Shown: positions 1 to 9,077, counted from the first letter of the stretch. The stretch: DNA of 64,000 nucleotides from Sphingomonas lacusdianchii (GCF_022664395.1 NZ_JAKRET010000006.1:62001-126000); one strand, 5' to 3'. Translations and numbers: made by a program. Notes: a model not told the origin generated them from the sequence alone.

Positions 1-871
1 ATTCGACGAAGCGGCCGACCACGCCCTTCGCGCGCAGCATCTGCGTGACGGTGAGCACGAGGTCGGTGGCGGTGATGCCTTCCTGCAGCTTGCCGGTCAG
101 CTTGAATCCGACGACTTCGGGGATGAGCATCGACACCGGCTGACCCAGCATCGCCGCTTCCGCCTCGATGCCGCCCACGCCCCAGCCGAGAACGCCGAGG
201 CCGTTGACCATCGTCGTGTGGCTGTCGGTACCGACCAGCGTGTCGGGATAGGCGATCGTGCCCGAACCGTCGGTCGATTCCGACGACCACACCGCCTGCG
301 CGACATATTCGAGGTTCACCTGGTGGCAGATGCCGGTGCCAGGGGGAACGACCGAGAAATTGTCGAGCGCCTTCGAACCCCATTTCAGGAATTCATAGCG
401 TTCGATGTTGCGCTGATATTCCAGCTCGACATTCTCTTCGGCAGCGGTCGGCGTGCCGAATTCGTCGACCATGACCGAGTGGTCGATGACGAGGTGGACG
501 GGAACCTGCGGGTTGATCTTGCCCGCGTCGCCGCCGAGCTTGGTGATCGCATCGCGCATCGCCGCCAGATCGACGACGCAGGGAACGCCGGTGAAGTCCT
601 GCATCAGCACACGTGCCGGGCGATACTGGATCTCGCGGTCCGAGCGGGCATCCTTCTGCCAGTCGACGATCGCCTGCGCATCCTCGGGCGTAACGGTCAC
701 GCCGTCCTCGAAGCGGAGCATGTTCTCGAGCAGCACCTTCATCGAGAAGGGCAGCCGCGACACGTCGCCGAGCTTTGCCGACGCCTTTGCCAGCGAATAG
801 TAAGAATAGGTCTTGCCGCCGACATCGAGCGTGTCGCGGGTGCCGAGCGTGTCCTGGCCGATAGCGGTCAT
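1..871 (-). CDS. acnA: Aconitate hydratase A, N-terminal part (gene runs off the left edge)
   Basis: Aconitase interconverts citrate and isocitrate in the TCA cycle with a 4Fe-4S cluster. The visible 290 residues are the N-terminal third of a protein normally near 890 residues. They show QDFTGVP (about 91-97), IDHSV (about 129-133) and [20 protein letters not shown] (from about 214), all hallmarks of the AcnA/IRP1 type. The cluster cysteines lie outside the window. The ATG at 869-871 is the natural start because the reading begins MTAIGQDTL, as in proteobacterial AcnA. The gene points left, and a 516-base gap with an inverted repeat lies upstream. Nothing looks broken in the visible part. Confidence 0.96.
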   Translation of the reverse strand, partial: MTAIGQDTLGTRDTLDVGGKTYSYYSLAKASAKLGDVSRLPFSMKVLLENMLRFEDGVTVTPEDAQAIVDWQKDARSDREIQYRPARVLMQDFTGVPCVVDLAAMRDAITKLGGDAGKINPQVPVHLVIDHSVMVDEFGTPTAAEENVELEYQRNIERYEFLKWGSKALDNFSVVPPGTGICHQVNLEYVAQAVWSSESTDGSGTIAYPDTLVGTDSHTTMVNGLGVLGWGVGGIEAEAAMLGQPVSMLIPEVVGFKLTGKLQEGITATDLVLTVTQMLRAKGVVGRFVE

Positions 872-1387
872 GCGGATCCTTCCCAGTTGGTCGCGGGCGG
901 GATCGATCGGCCGGGGGCCGTCGACGTGCATGCCGCCGCGGGAGGTTATCGAGCTGTACCGGTGCGCCTTAGCAACCGTATAAAGCCGGGGGAAGTGGGT
1001 GAATCCGGTTCCGGGCCGGACGATCGCCGACTTTTAGTGCAACATAAATGCTTTCGCTTTGCAATAGCGATAATACCCGTTTTTGTCGGGGTAGAGCGGG
1101 GTTTGCGATCGCAAGCGGCCATCCTAACGCGCAGGCGAGCCCCCTGCGCAGGTCCCGATCATCAGCCTCATTGCGTACCCCCGCGCAGGCGGGGGTCCAG
1201 GACCTCAAACGCAAGCCCTTGTTTTGCGTGGCTCTGGACCCCCGCCTACGCGGGGGTACGGCAAATGTACTCTGACGCAGGGGACTTTTGCAAAGGTCTC
1301 GCGCGGGAAGGACGTTGCCAGTGGTTTCCGCTTTCCTACAAGCTGCATGTTCCCGTAACGTTCCATCATCATCAGGGAGGTCGGGGG
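872..1387. other. Intergenic region upstream of acnA with REP-like inverted repeat
   Basis: No gene can be supported here. The only clear structure is the inverted repeat at 1175-1259, annotated separately, with a flanking segment to about 1310. The acnA promoter must lie somewhere in 872-1170, but I cannot point to convincing boxes. Confidence 0.5.
1175..1259. repeat. REP-like inverted repeat, copy A
   Basis: Two near-perfect 26-base arms, 1175-1200 and 1234-1259, face each other across a 33-base spacer. Each arm is itself a GC-rich hairpin of the form CCCCCGCG-AGG-CGGGGG. An outer flank around 1287-1305 contains GCAAAGGTCTCG. Its complement is also found beside copy B (about 15671-15683) and, slightly diverged, beside copy C (about 62955-62967). 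The shared flank means the mobile or duplicated unit is longer than the hairpins alone. Confidence 0.85.
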
Positions 1388-1984
1388 ATGACGGCATATC
1401 GGGTACGGCATGACGGGTGGACGCCACAGCGGCAGCGGGCGTTCCTGCGGGCGTTGAGCGAGACAGGGTCGGTGCGCGATGCTTGTGCGCGGGCGCAGAT
1501 TTCGACGACGTCCGCCTATCGGATGCGCGACCGGTCGGTGGCGTTCGATCGGGCGTGGCGGCGCGCGCTGGCCAAGGTCGCGCCGACGATCGAACAGGCG
1601 GCATATGAACGCGCCGTGCTGGGGTGGGAGGAGCCGGTGTGGCATGGCGGCAAGGTCGTCGGGCATCGGCGGCGCTATTCGGACAGCCTGTTGCGGTTAC
1701 TGGTGACGCGCGGCATCGGCGATGGGCGGCGGGACGACGGGGAGCCGGTTATCGCGCATATGGCGACACAGGCGGAAACCGACGCCATGTTGATTGCCAA
1801 CATCAAGGCAGCGAGACGTCGGATGGAGGCCGAAGCCGTACGGAAAGCCTTGCCTGCGCCCGCCCCTGCCGCCACCAGCGGCGCGGAACAGCAGGGGAAT
1901 GGCGATGCAGGTGACGCGGATCGGGGGGCGGCGGGTCGCGTTCGTCATGGCGACGGACCACGAATATGGACCCTGTCTGGCTGA
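1388..1984 (+). CDS. Small HTH protein resembling phage terminase small subunits
   Basis: A 198-residue basic protein. Residues about 8-45 (QRAFLRALSETGSVRDACAR, then a STTSAYRMR helix) look like a helix-turn-helix of the kind that recognises packaging sites in terminase small subunits. The middle segment WEEPVWHGGKV also recurs in proteins annotated that way. The C-terminal 60 residues are low-complexity (Ala/Arg/Gly) and overlap the next gene by 86 bases in another frame, so the true end may be shorter or frameshifted. ATG 1388 follows GGGAGG with good spacing. No other phage gene is adjacent, so this is either a domesticated orphan or a host DNA-binding protein. Function unknown. Confidence 0.6.
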   Translation: MTAYRVRHDGWTPQRQRAFLRALSETGSVRDACARAQISTTSAYRMRDRSVAFDRAWRRALAKVAPTIEQAAYERAVLGWEEPVWHGGKVVGHRRRYSDSLLRLLVTRGIGDGRRDDGEPVIAHMATQAETDAMLIANIKAARRRMEAEAVRKALPAPAPAATSGAEQQGNGDAGDADRGAAGRVRHGDGPRIWTLSG

Positions 1985-2495
1985 ACGCTTCGTGCCGCTC
2001 ATCACCGGGGTCGGGCCGGTCGAGGCGGCGATCGGGACCACGCAGGCGCTGGCGGGAATGGCGGAGTTGCCCGAGCTGGTCGTGTCGATCGGATCGGCGG
2101 GGTCGCGGCGACTGCCGCTCGGGTCGATCTGGCAGGTGGCCAGCGTGTCGTGGCGCGACATGGATGCGACGCGGATCGGCGTGGCGAAGGGCGTGACGCC
2201 GTTTTCGGATCATCCCGCCGAGATGCCACTGGCGACGCCGCTCGACTGGCCGGTGGCGCGACTGTCGACGGGGGCGAATATCGTCGGCGGCAGCTACTAT
2301 GATGCGATCGACGCGGATATGGTCGACATGGAGACGTTCGCGGTGCTGCGCGCGTGCCAGCGTTTCGGGGTGCCGGTGATGGGGCTGCGCGGCGTGTCCG
2401 ATGGGCCGGGCGAGTTGGAGGCGCTGGGCGGGTGGACGGCGATGCTGGGGGTGCTCGACGAACGGCTGGCGGTGGCGGTGGATCGGTTGGGGTAG
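1899..2495 (+). CDS. Nucleoside phosphorylase/nucleosidase family protein (MTA/SAH nucleosidase-like)
   Basis: Purine nucleosidases and phosphorylases of this superfamily cleave N-glycosidic bonds, for example in methylthioadenosine and S-adenosylhomocysteine. The 198-residue protein shows the fold's glycine-rich VSIGSAGS strand-turn near residue 62. It also has the nucleoside-binding DMVDMETFAVLRAC and the following GLRGVSDG, corresponding to the VDMEG and RxISD elements of MtnN. It is about 30 residues shorter than typical MtnN, so the exact substrate is uncertain. The start at 1899 has GCAGGGGA just upstream; an in-frame ATG two codons later is possible. It overlaps the end of the preceding gene and is probably co-transcribed with it. 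Confidence 0.75.
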   Translation: MAMQVTRIGGRRVAFVMATDHEYGPCLAERFVPLITGVGPVEAAIGTTQALAGMAELPELVVSIGSAGSRRLPLGSIWQVASVSWRDMDATRIGVAKGVTPFSDHPAEMPLATPLDWPVARLSTGANIVGGSYYDAIDADMVDMETFAVLRACQRFGVPVMGLRGVSDGPGELEALGGWTAMLGVLDERLAVAVDRLG

Positions 2496-2510
2496 GAAGA
2501 GAAGAAAATT

Positions 2511-2674
2511 GGTTCGCGCAGAGGCGCGGAGGCGCGGAGAGGTTGTGTTTCCGGAGAGAGCACCCGCGCCAGCGGGCCTTTGAGCCTGCCGCTCCCGAGA
2601 GAAGCGCCTCCCGATCGCAGCCGCTTTGCCCCGGGTGCAACTCCTCTGCGCCTCCGCGCCTCTGCGCGAAAACC
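2511..2674. repeat. Long inverted repeat of GAGGCGCGGAGG type
   Basis: The left arm 2511-2545 and right arm 2638-2674 are nearly perfect reverse complements built on a tandem GCGCGGAG core, separated by about 92 bases. It fills the space between two convergent genes (nucleosidase and lactonase). RNA from either strand would form a very stable hairpin, so it may act as a bidirectional transcription end. It may alternatively be a dispersed palindromic element. There is no T-run. Confidence 0.75.
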
Positions 2675-2684
2675 TTCTTCGCGC

Positions 2685-3761
2685 CTAAGCCCGGTCGAGG
2701 AACACCACGCCTGGCACCTTCAGCCGCGCCGGGGTCGGGCGGATCGGGCCGTCGACGGTGACGGTGAACACCGCCACGTCGCCGCTGCGTTCGTTGGCGA
2801 CCAGCAACTGGCCGCTATCCTCGATCAGCAGGAAGAAGCGCGGCCAGTTGCCGCCGCAGTCGATATGCTGGGCGAGCGTCGCGGTGCCGTCCTCGGCAAG
2901 GTCGAACATGGCGATGCTGTTGTGACCGCGGTTCGAGGCGTAGAGGCGGCGGCCGGCGCTGTCGATCGCGATATGCGCGGCCTGCGACTGACCTTCCCAG
3001 CCGGGCGGGAGCAGCGAGGTGGTGGCGCGGGTGGTGAAGCTGCCATCGGCCTGCGCGTCGAGCGTGACCAGCGTGTTGGCGAGTTCGGTGACGACGTAAC
3101 CGATCGGCAGCGTCGGGTGATAGGCCATGTGGCGCGGGCCGGCCCCGGCGGGGGCGCGCCACGCGACGACCGGATCGCCGATCTCGCCGCTCTCGAGCGG
3201 ATAGGCGAAGATCGTGTCGGCGCCGAGGTCGACCGAATGGCAGAAGCGATCGTTCGGGGTGAAGCCGACCCAATGCGCGTGGGGGGCGCTCTGCCGATCC
3301 TTGTTGGGGCCGGTGCCCTTGTGCTGGCGGACGATCGGCGGTTGGGGCAGGCCGGCGGCGAGCGGATAGAGCGCGACGGTTCCGGAAGAATAGTTTGCGA
3401 CGGCGAGCAGGTTGCCGCGATGGTTGAGCGCGACATGGCAGGGATCGTCACCGCCGCTCGGCAGATCGGCGAGGATGCGACCGTCGCGATCGGTGGCGAT
3501 CAGCCGCCCGGCCGCCGATTCACGGACCAGATAGCGCATCGACCCGCGGCCGACGCCGAACGAGATGTCCTTGAGCGCGGGGTCGGCGGCGCCGACGCTC
3601 CAGCCGCGACCGCGCGCGGGCAGCTTGTAGAGCCCCTGCCCGCCCGGCCGGGCATAGGTGCCGGCGATCAGATCCATCCCGCCCCGCTGGGCGCGGGCGG
3701 GGACGGCGGCGAGCGTGGCGGTGGCGGCCATGCCGGCCAGGAGCGTGCGTCGGGTGGTCAT
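2685..3761 (-). CDS. Lactonase family protein (6-phosphogluconolactonase-like beta-propeller), exported
   Basis: The protein has 358 residues and matches the YbhE/Pgl seven-bladed propeller lactonases, which hydrolyse 6-phosphogluconolactone or related lactones. The N-terminus MTTRRTLLAGMAATATLAAV looks like a Sec or Tat signal ending near PARAQ, so the enzyme is probably periplasmic. That is unusual for a cytosolic Pgl and suggests another lactone substrate. Family signatures visible include PCHVALNHRGNLLAVANYSS (about 107-126), SAPHAHWVGFTPNDRF and GPRHMAYHP. It is convergent with the nucleosidase across the inverted repeat. The exact substrate is not deducible. Confidence 0.85.
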   Translation of the reverse strand: MTTRRTLLAGMAATATLAAVPARAQRGGMDLIAGTYARPGGQGLYKLPARGRGWSVGAADPALKDISFGVGRGSMRYLVRESAAGRLIATDRDGRILADLPSGGDDPCHVALNHRGNLLAVANYSSGTVALYPLAAGLPQPPIVRQHKGTGPNKDRQSAPHAHWVGFTPNDRFCHSVDLGADTIFAYPLESGEIGDPVVAWRAPAGAGPRHMAYHPTLPIGYVVTELANTLVTLDAQADGSFTTRATTSLLPPGWEGQSQAAHIAIDSAGRRLYASNRGHNSIAMFDLAEDGTATLAQHIDCGGNWPRFFLLIEDSGQLLVANERSGDVAVFTVTVDGPIRPTPARLKVPGVVFLDRA

Positions 3762-3796
3762 CCCGACGCTATGCCCGTGGCCGGTCGTGCGCGCAA

Positions 3797-4321
3797 TCAG
3801 GCGGCGGCGAACACGCCGCAGGCGATGCGACCGCCCGAATTGCCCGACGGGTCGGTCTTATAGTCATCGGCATTGGCATGGATGACGAAGGCCGAACCAT
3901 CGGCGTCGAGCATCCCGTCGATCGTGCCGGCGGGCAGCATGATCGTGACCGATCCGGTGCCGTCGGCGCCGATGGTCAGATTGGGTGCGTCGCCGGCATG
4001 GGGGCCTGCCGGATTGCTCGTGCCGTGCTGCTTGGACGTGGGGTTCCAATGGCCGCCGGCGGTGGTGAAATCGGGCGCGTCGCAGCGGCCGGTGGTGTGG
4101 ACATGCGCGCCGTGGATGCCGACGGGCATGCCGCGCGCATCGATGCGGATCTGGATGCCGCCATTCATTTCGGTCGCGGTGACGGTGCCGACATCGGCGC
4201 CGGTCGCGGTGCGCAGCGGTGCGGTGGCGCTGCGGCCGGCGGTGGCGCCGGCTCCGGTGGTGGTGGTGCAGCCGGCGAGCGCGGTGGCGGCAAGGGCGGT
4301 CAGGATGGTGGCACGCAGCAT
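3797..4321 (-). CDS. sodC: Superoxide dismutase [Cu-Zn], lipoprotein form
   Basis: SodC dismutates superoxide in the periplasm. The sequence has the Cu/Zn ligands in order: GAHVHTTGRCDAP, AGGHWNP, GPHAGDAPN and VIHANADDY. The conserved disulfide cysteines sit in GRCDAP and in GRIACGV near the C-terminus. The start at 4321 is preferred over an upstream extension because it gives a clean signal and lipobox (MLRATILTALAATALAGC) and has AAAGGGGA upstream. Cys18 would be acylated, tethering the enzyme to a membrane. The mature length (about 155 residues) is normal for the family. Confidence 0.95.
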   Translation of the reverse strand: MLRATILTALAATALAGCTTTTGAGATAGRSATAPLRTATGADVGTVTATEMNGGIQIRIDARGMPVGIHGAHVHTTGRCDAPDFTTAGGHWNPTSKQHGTSNPAGPHAGDAPNLTIGADGTGSVTIMLPAGTIDGMLDADGSAFVIHANADDYKTDPSGNSGGRIACGVFAAA

Positions 4322-4377
4322 GGTCGCAGTCCCCTTTGATCTGGTGACGGAATGATCGGAGATGGTCGGCGGTTCCT

Positions 4378-5172
4378 TTATTGCGGCATCGCGCCGGCGA
4401 GCAGCAGCGGGTCGATGCGCGCGTCGTGCCACTTCATGCCCCAGTGGAGATGCGGGCCGGTGGCGCGGCCGGTGGCGCCGATGGCGCCGACGACCTGGCC
4501 CTGGGCGACGCGGTCGCCGGGCTTCACGTCGATGCGCGAGAGGTGGAGGAAGGCGCTGTTCAACCCCATGCCGTGGTCGATCATCAGCAAATTGCCTTCG
4601 AGGGTGAAGGGCGTGGACGCAGCGAGGATGACGACGCCATCGGCGGGCGCGGCAACGGGGGTGCCGGTCGGACGGGCGACGTCGACGCCGGAATGATAGG
4701 CGCCGGGTTCGCCGGCATAGATGCGCTGCGACCCGAACAGGCCGGAGATGCGGCCGCTGGCGGGCCAGACGAAGCGCTGCCGCCAGCCCTGCGCGTCGCT
4801 CGCCTTGTCACGGGCGGCGGCGATCTGCGCCAGTTCGGGGGCGCGGCGGCGCTGAAATTCGGCGGAGGGTTGCGACACGCGCGGCAGGGTCGGCAGCCGC
4901 TCGATCCGCCATGCGCGCGGGGCGATGGCGAGAGTGCGGACCAGCGGGCGGCCATCGGGCAACGTCGCGAGGAGCGTGGCGGCGGGGCCGGCGTCGCGAT
5001 CGAACGCGATCAGGAACGCGCCGTCGGGGGCGACGGCGACCGGCTGTCCGTTCAGGGTCAGCGTCGTGCCGGGCGGGACCCGTCCGGTCATCGCCGCGCC
5101 CTGCCCCGGCGTGCCGTCGAGTGTGATCGCGGGCTGCGCCGCCAGCAGCAGCGCGGCGGCGAGCGCGATCAC
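4378..5172 (-). CDS. M23 family metallopeptidase (LytM-type), periplasmic
   Basis: Peptidoglycan endopeptidases of the M23/LytM family cut peptide cross-links. The 264-residue protein starts with a short hydrophobic signal (MIALAAALLLAAQPA). It has an N-terminal beta-rich region (about 20-85) that resembles ligand-binding domains of M23 partners, then a catalytic domain in about the last 130 residues. The Zn ligands are visible: YHSGVDVARP (H and D) and PHLHWGM (HxH). All catalytic residues are intact, so it should be active rather than an EnvC/NlpD-type degenerate activator. Its ATG overlaps the stop of DUF2093 by four bases, so the two are translationally coupled. Confidence 0.92.
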   Translation of the reverse strand: MIALAAALLLAAQPAITLDGTPGQGAAMTGRVPPGTTLTLNGQPVAVAPDGAFLIAFDRDAGPAATLLATLPDGRPLVRTLAIAPRAWRIERLPTLPRVSQPSAEFQRRRAPELAQIAAARDKASDAQGWRQRFVWPASGRISGLFGSQRIYAGEPGAYHSGVDVARPTGTPVAAPADGVVILAASTPFTLEGNLLMIDHGMGLNSAFLHLSRIDVKPGDRVAQGQVVGAIGATGRATGPHLHWGMKWHDARIDPLLLAGAMPQ

Positions 5173-5366
5173 AGCGGGGCCAGCGCCTTTGTCGATGCTT
5201 CGGCGTCGACATAGGCTTCCTGCCGATCCGCGCTCCAGTAGCGCAGTTCGTCGAGCGGGATGCGCGCGCCGGTGACCGCGCAGGTCACGAAGTCGCCATC
5301 GACCAGCACCCGGAAATTATTGGTTAGATATTGCAGCTTCGCGGGGCGGCTTTCGGATTTCAGCAT
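5169..5366 (-). CDS. DUF2093 domain-containing protein
   Basis: A 65-residue cytosolic protein recognised as DUF2093 from PAKLQYLTNNFRVLVDGDFV, CAVTGARIPLDELRYWS and the tail RQEAYVDAEAS. The family is restricted largely to alphaproteobacteria and its function is unknown. The sequence contains a single Cys in CAVTG. It sits 11 bases downstream of xseA and overlaps the M23 gene by four bases, so xseA, DUF2093 and the peptidase form one operon. Confidence 0.9.
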   Translation of the reverse strand: MLKSESRPAKLQYLTNNFRVLVDGDFVTCAVTGARIPLDELRYWSADRQEAYVDAEASTKALAPL

Positions 5367-5377
5367 CGGGTCCGGTT

Positions 5378-6751
5378 CTACAGCAAGGTGGGTTGGGTCG
5401 GTTCGACATAGGCGCGGCCGGGGGTGCGCTCAACCTTCGCCTCGAGCATGCCGTCGCCGAAATGGAGCTGCAGCGCGCCTGCCGAGCGGGCTTCGGCGGC
5501 GGAGGTGACCGTCTTGCCGCTGGTGCGGGCGGTGACGCGGACATAGCCTTTCTGCAGCAGATTGTCGGGATCGACCTGCGCCAGCATCCGCGCCGTCCCC
5601 TCGAACTGCGCGCGCGCCTGTGCCAGCCGCTGGGTAAGCATCGCTGGGCGGAGCGCATGGCCGTGGCGGTCGAGATTGCGGCGCGCGGTCGCGACGCGGC
5701 GTTCGAGCGCCAGCGACAGGCGGGCGGCGACGTCGTCGAGCCGCTGACGCTGCGGCCCAAGCAACGCGTCGCGGCGGGGCATCACGCGGACCAGCGCCGC
5801 CAGTTGCTCGCTGCCGCGCTGGTGATAGCGGCGGACGATGCGCTGGGTGCGCAGCGACAGGGTAGCGATATTGTGGGCCAGTTCGGCGCGGACCGGCACC
5901 GCGATCTCGGCGGCGGCGGTCGGGGTCGGCGCGCGCAGGTCGGCGGCGTGATCGCACAGCGTCGTATCGGTTTCGTGACCGACCGCCGAGATGACCGGGA
6001 TCGGCGAGGCGGCGACGGCGCGGACGACGATCTCCTCGTTGAACGACCACAGATCCTCGATCGACCCGCCGCCGCGCGCGACGATCAGCAGGTCGGGGCG
6101 GCGGACCGGACCGTCCTCCGGCAACGTCCCGAACCCTTGGACCGCCCGCGCGATCTCCGCGGCCGAGCCTTCGCCCTGGACCTTGACCGGCCAGACGATG
6201 ACATGGGTCGGGCAGCGATCCTCCAGCCGGTGCAAGATGTCGCGGATCACTGCGCCGGTCGGCGAGGTGACGATGCCGATGGTGCGCGGCAGGAATGGCA
6301 GGCGGCGTTTCTTCGCCGGGTCGAACAGCCCCTCCCCCGCCAGCTTCGCCTTCAATTTCTCGAGCAGCGCCATCAGCGCGCCTTCGCCCGCCAGTTCCAT
6401 CCGGTCGATCACGATCTGGTAGCGCGAACGGCCGGGATAGGTGGTCAGCTTGCCGCTGGCGATCACCTCGACCCCGTCCTGCGGGGTGAACGGCAGGCTG
6501 CCCGCCGATCCGCGCCACATCACCCCGTCGATCAGCGCCGAATCGTCCTTCAGGCACAGATAGACATGGCCCGACGATGCGCGCTTATAGCCCGAAATCT
6601 CGCCGCGCAGGCGGACGCGGCCGAATTCGCCCTCGACCATGCGTTTGAGGCGACCGGCCAGTTCGGACACGCTTTCGGGCGCGGCGTTGTCGCCGGGCTG
6701 TTGCTCGGCTACGAGCCGGCTCGACTGAAAACCGGGGAAGCGATCGTCCAT
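5378..6751 (-). CDS. xseA: Exodeoxyribonuclease VII large subunit
   Basis: XseA with XseB degrades single-stranded DNA in both directions. The 457-residue length is typical. The N-terminal OB-fold (about 25-120) contains [20 protein letters not shown]. The catalytic domain carries [18 protein letters not shown] and [17 protein letters not shown], then [20 protein letters not shown]. The C-terminal third is the Arg/Gln/Ala-rich helical region that binds XseB. Its ATG shares the palindromic CATG at 6749-6752 with purD, so the two divergent genes have no spacer and each promoter must lie inside the other gene. Confidence 0.97.
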   Translation of the reverse strand: MDDRFPGFQSSRLVAEQQPGDNAAPESVSELAGRLKRMVEGEFGRVRLRGEISGYKRASSGHVYLCLKDDSALIDGVMWRGSAGSLPFTPQDGVEVIASGKLTTYPGRSRYQIVIDRMELAGEGALMALLEKLKAKLAGEGLFDPAKKRRLPFLPRTIGIVTSPTGAVIRDILHRLEDRCPTHVIVWPVKVQGEGSAAEIARAVQGFGTLPEDGPVRRPDLLIVARGGGSIEDLWSFNEEIVVRAVAASPIPVISAVGHETDTTLCDHAADLRAPTPTAAAEIAVPVRAELAHNIATLSLRTQRIVRRYHQRGSEQLAALVRVMPRRDALLGPQRQRLDDVAARLSLALERRVATARRNLDRHGHALRPAMLTQRLAQARAQFEGTARMLAQVDPDNLLQKGYVRVTARTSGKTVTSAAEARSAGALQLHFGDGMLEAKVERTPGRAYVEPTQPTLL

Positions 6752-8024
6752 GAATGTCCTGTTGATCGGATCGGGTGGGCGCGAACATGCGCTGGCGTGG
6801 AAGCTGGCGCGTTCGCCGCTCCTAGGTACGCTTTATGCCGCACCGGGCAACCCCGGCATCGCGCAAGTCGCCACGCTGGTGCCGCTCGACGTCGCCGATC
6901 ACGCCGCGGTGGTGCGCTTCTGCGTCGAACGGGCGGTCAAGCTGGTGGTGGTCGGACCGGAAGCGCCGCTGGTTGCGGGGCTGGCCGACGATCTGCGCAG
7001 CAGCGGCATCGCGACCTTCGGCCCGTCGGCCGCGGCGGCGCAGCTCGAAGGATCGAAGGGGTACACCAAGGATTTGTGCCGCGAGGCCGATATCCCGACC
7101 GCCGGCTATGTCCGCGTCACCGATCTCGATAGCGCGATCGCCGCCCTCTCCCCCTTTTCGCTTCCCGTCGTCATCAAGGCCGACGGGCTGGCGGCGGGCA
7201 AGGGCGTGACGATCGCCATGGACCGGACCGAAGCGGAGGACGCACTGGCCGCGATCTTCGAGAAGCCCGGCGGCGAGGCGGTGATCGAGGAATTCCTGGC
7301 GGGTGAGGAAGCCAGCCTGTTCGTGCTGACCGATGGCGTGTCGCTGATGCCGTTCGGATCGGCGCAGGACCATAAGCGCGTCGGCGACGGCGATACCGGT
7401 CCGAATACCGGCGGCATGGGCGCCTATTCGCCCGCGCCGGTGCTAACCCCCGAACTGGAGCGGCTGGCGATCGATACCATCGTCCGCCCGACCGTCGCGG
7501 CGATGGCGGCGCGCGGCACGCCCTATTCGGGGGTGCTTTATGCCGGGCTGATGCTGACCGAGCGCGGCCCCAAGCTGATCGAATATAATGCGCGGTTCGG
7601 CGATCCCGAATGCCAGGTGCTGATGGCGCGGCTCGACAGCGACCTGTTGCCGCTGTTGCTGGCGGTGGCCGAAGGGCGGCTGGCCGAGGCGGAAGCGCCG
7701 GTCTTTTCGAGCGATAGCGCGCTGACGGTGGTCATGGCCGCGCCGGGATATCCCGGCACGCCCGAGACCGGCCGTCCGATCGGCGGCATCGATGCGGCGG
7801 AAGCGGCGGGCACGACCGTGTTCCATGCCGGAACCCGGATGGGCGATGCGGGCGTTGTCACCGCCGGAGGCCGGGTGCTGGCCGTCACCGCGCGCGGGGC
7901 GACCGTCACCACCGCACAGGCCGCGGCGTATCGCGGTGTCGATGCGCTCGACTTTCCGGGCTTCTGCCGCCGCGACATCGGCTGGCGCGAAGTCGCACGT
8001 GAGAATGAGAACAGGCAGGATTGA
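6750..8024 (+). CDS. purD: Phosphoribosylamine--glycine ligase (GAR synthetase)
   Basis: PurD joins phosphoribosylamine and glycine with ATP in the second step of purine synthesis. The 424 residues show the N-domain [28 protein letters not shown], and the ATP-grasp elements [42 protein letters not shown] and [14 protein letters not shown]. The protein is complete. The start codon overlaps that of divergent xseA, leaving no room for a conventional Shine-Dalgarno outside the xseA coding sequence. The next gene follows after three bases. Confidence 0.97.
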   Translation: MNVLLIGSGGREHALAWKLARSPLLGTLYAAPGNPGIAQVATLVPLDVADHAAVVRFCVERAVKLVVVGPEAPLVAGLADDLRSSGIATFGPSAAAAQLEGSKGYTKDLCREADIPTAGYVRVTDLDSAIAALSPFSLPVVIKADGLAAGKGVTIAMDRTEAEDALAAIFEKPGGEAVIEEFLAGEEASLFVLTDGVSLMPFGSAQDHKRVGDGDTGPNTGGMGAYSPAPVLTPELERLAIDTIVRPTVAAMAARGTPYSGVLYAGLMLTERGPKLIEYNARFGDPECQVLMARLDSDLLPLLLAVAEGRLAEAEAPVFSSDSALTVVMAAPGYPGTPETGRPIGGIDAAEAAGTTVFHAGTRMGDAGVVTAGGRVLAVTARGATVTTAQAAAYRGVDALDFPGFCRRDIGWREVARENENRQD

Positions 8025-8027
8025 ACC

Positions 8028-8696
8028 ATGCAGGATAGCGGTACGACCCCGTTGCAATCGCCGGGATTTCTGGGCGCGCTGACCACGGTGCATTTCGTCA
8101 TCATCGCCATCCTGGCGGTGCTGGCGATCATCGGCATCCTGTATGGCATGAAGCTGTCGCGCGAACGACGGGCGGCGACGCGCGAACTGGAGGATGCGGG
8201 GCATCTGGAGCGGACCGGCGATGCGCCGAGCGAACCGGTTGCGCCGCCCGCGCCGACGCGGGTCGAACCGGTGGCGCCGGTCGTGCAGGAACCGGTCGCG
8301 CCGGTCGTAGAGGAACCGGTCGCGCAGGGCATGCCGGAACCCGTCACGACGCCGCTGGAACAATCGGTCGTCCCGCCGGAACCGCCCATCGTTGCCGCCG
8401 AACCCGCCCGGGCGCCCTTCGTCGAGACCGCCGCGCCGGTGGTGCCGGCCACGCCGGCGGGTACCGATCTGACGCGATTGAAGGGGCTGGGTCCGAAGGT
8501 CGCGGCGATGCTGGTCGAACAGGGCATTCCCGATATCGCGACGCTGGCACGGTTGCAGCCGGGCGAGGCGGACGCGGTGGCGGCACGGCTCGGGACCTTC
8601 GCGCCGCGCTTGGCGAAGGATCGCTGGGTCGAACAAGCGCGCTATCTGGCGGCGGGCGATATCGCCGGGTTCGAGGCGGTGTTCGGGAAATTGTGA
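8028..8696 (+). CDS. Membrane-anchored helix-hairpin-helix protein
   Basis: The 222-residue protein has one membrane segment (about 21-45, HFVIIAILAVLAIIGILYGM). A Pro/Val/Glu-rich linker (about 65-148) follows, built of loose repeats of EPVAPVV. The C-terminal domain begins DLTRLKGLGPKVAAMLVEQG (about 150-169), a clear helix-hairpin-helix of the type that binds DNA non-specifically, and continues in a second helical pair. The expected topology is N-terminal anchor with a cytoplasmic HhH domain. It follows purD by three bases. The role is unknown; a DNA-to-membrane tether is one reading, a ribosome- or RNA-binding role another. Confidence 0.7.
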   Translation: MQDSGTTPLQSPGFLGALTTVHFVIIAILAVLAIIGILYGMKLSRERRAATRELEDAGHLERTGDAPSEPVAPPAPTRVEPVAPVVQEPVAPVVEEPVAQGMPEPVTTPLEQSVVPPEPPIVAAEPARAPFVETAAPVVPATPAGTDLTRLKGLGPKVAAMLVEQGIPDIATLARLQPGEADAVAARLGTFAPRLAKDRWVEQARYLAAGDIAGFEAVFGKL

Positions 8697-8726
8697 CGGG
8701 GGAGCGCGACAGATCGTGACGATTCG

Positions 8727-9077
8727 TCAGCGCGATCGTGCGAATGCCGGCTTGCGCCGAGACGGTCGCCGTTCCAGCCGCCGTTTCGCCGCCAGCACGA
8801 CGAACAATATCGCCGGCCAGAACACCGAATAGGTAAAGTCGGCCATGGTATCGGGCCAGCGCCACGACCCGAAATTCAGCCGGTTCAGCACCTCGTTCGC
8901 CGTCGCGACGAGGACGACGATCAGCAACGGGACCGGATGCGACAGCGGATAGCGGGTAATGAGCCGCGCGAGAATCAGCACGGCCATGCCGGCATGAATG
9001 TGCAACACCGGGTCCGACGCATCGGTGTTGTCGCGGATCCACTGTACCAGCGCCGCATATTCCGATGAAATCTGCAT
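8727..9077 (-). CDS. Small integral membrane protein, VanZ-like topology
   Basis: A 116-residue protein with about three hydrophobic segments: around LHIHAGMAVLILARLI, then PVPLLIVVLVATANEVLNRL, then FTYSVFWPAILFVVLAA. The arrangement NEVLNRLNFGSWRW followed by PDTMADFTYSVFWP resembles the NExxQ...D..DxxxN pattern of VanZ-like proteins, but the match is loose. It ends in a basic tail. Convergent with the HhH gene. No function can be assigned. Confidence 0.65.
   Translation of the reverse strand: MQISSEYAALVQWIRDNTDASDPVLHIHAGMAVLILARLITRYPLSHPVPLLIVVLVATANEVLNRLNFGSWRWPDTMADFTYSVFWPAILFVVLAAKRRLERRPSRRKPAFARSR

Noticed and set aside
1175-1259. CRISPR array
   Set aside because: Only two facing arms exist, inverted rather than direct, and there are no regular spacers. 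No cas gene is in the window.
218-1387. Long upstream extension of the HTH gene
   Set aside because: It runs antisense through acnA and the REP element. The ATG at 1388 has a good ribosome binding site and starts the recognisable domain.
5393-7132. 579-codon plus-strand reading across xseA and purD
   Set aside because: It is opposite xseA and out of frame with purD, both of which are certain.
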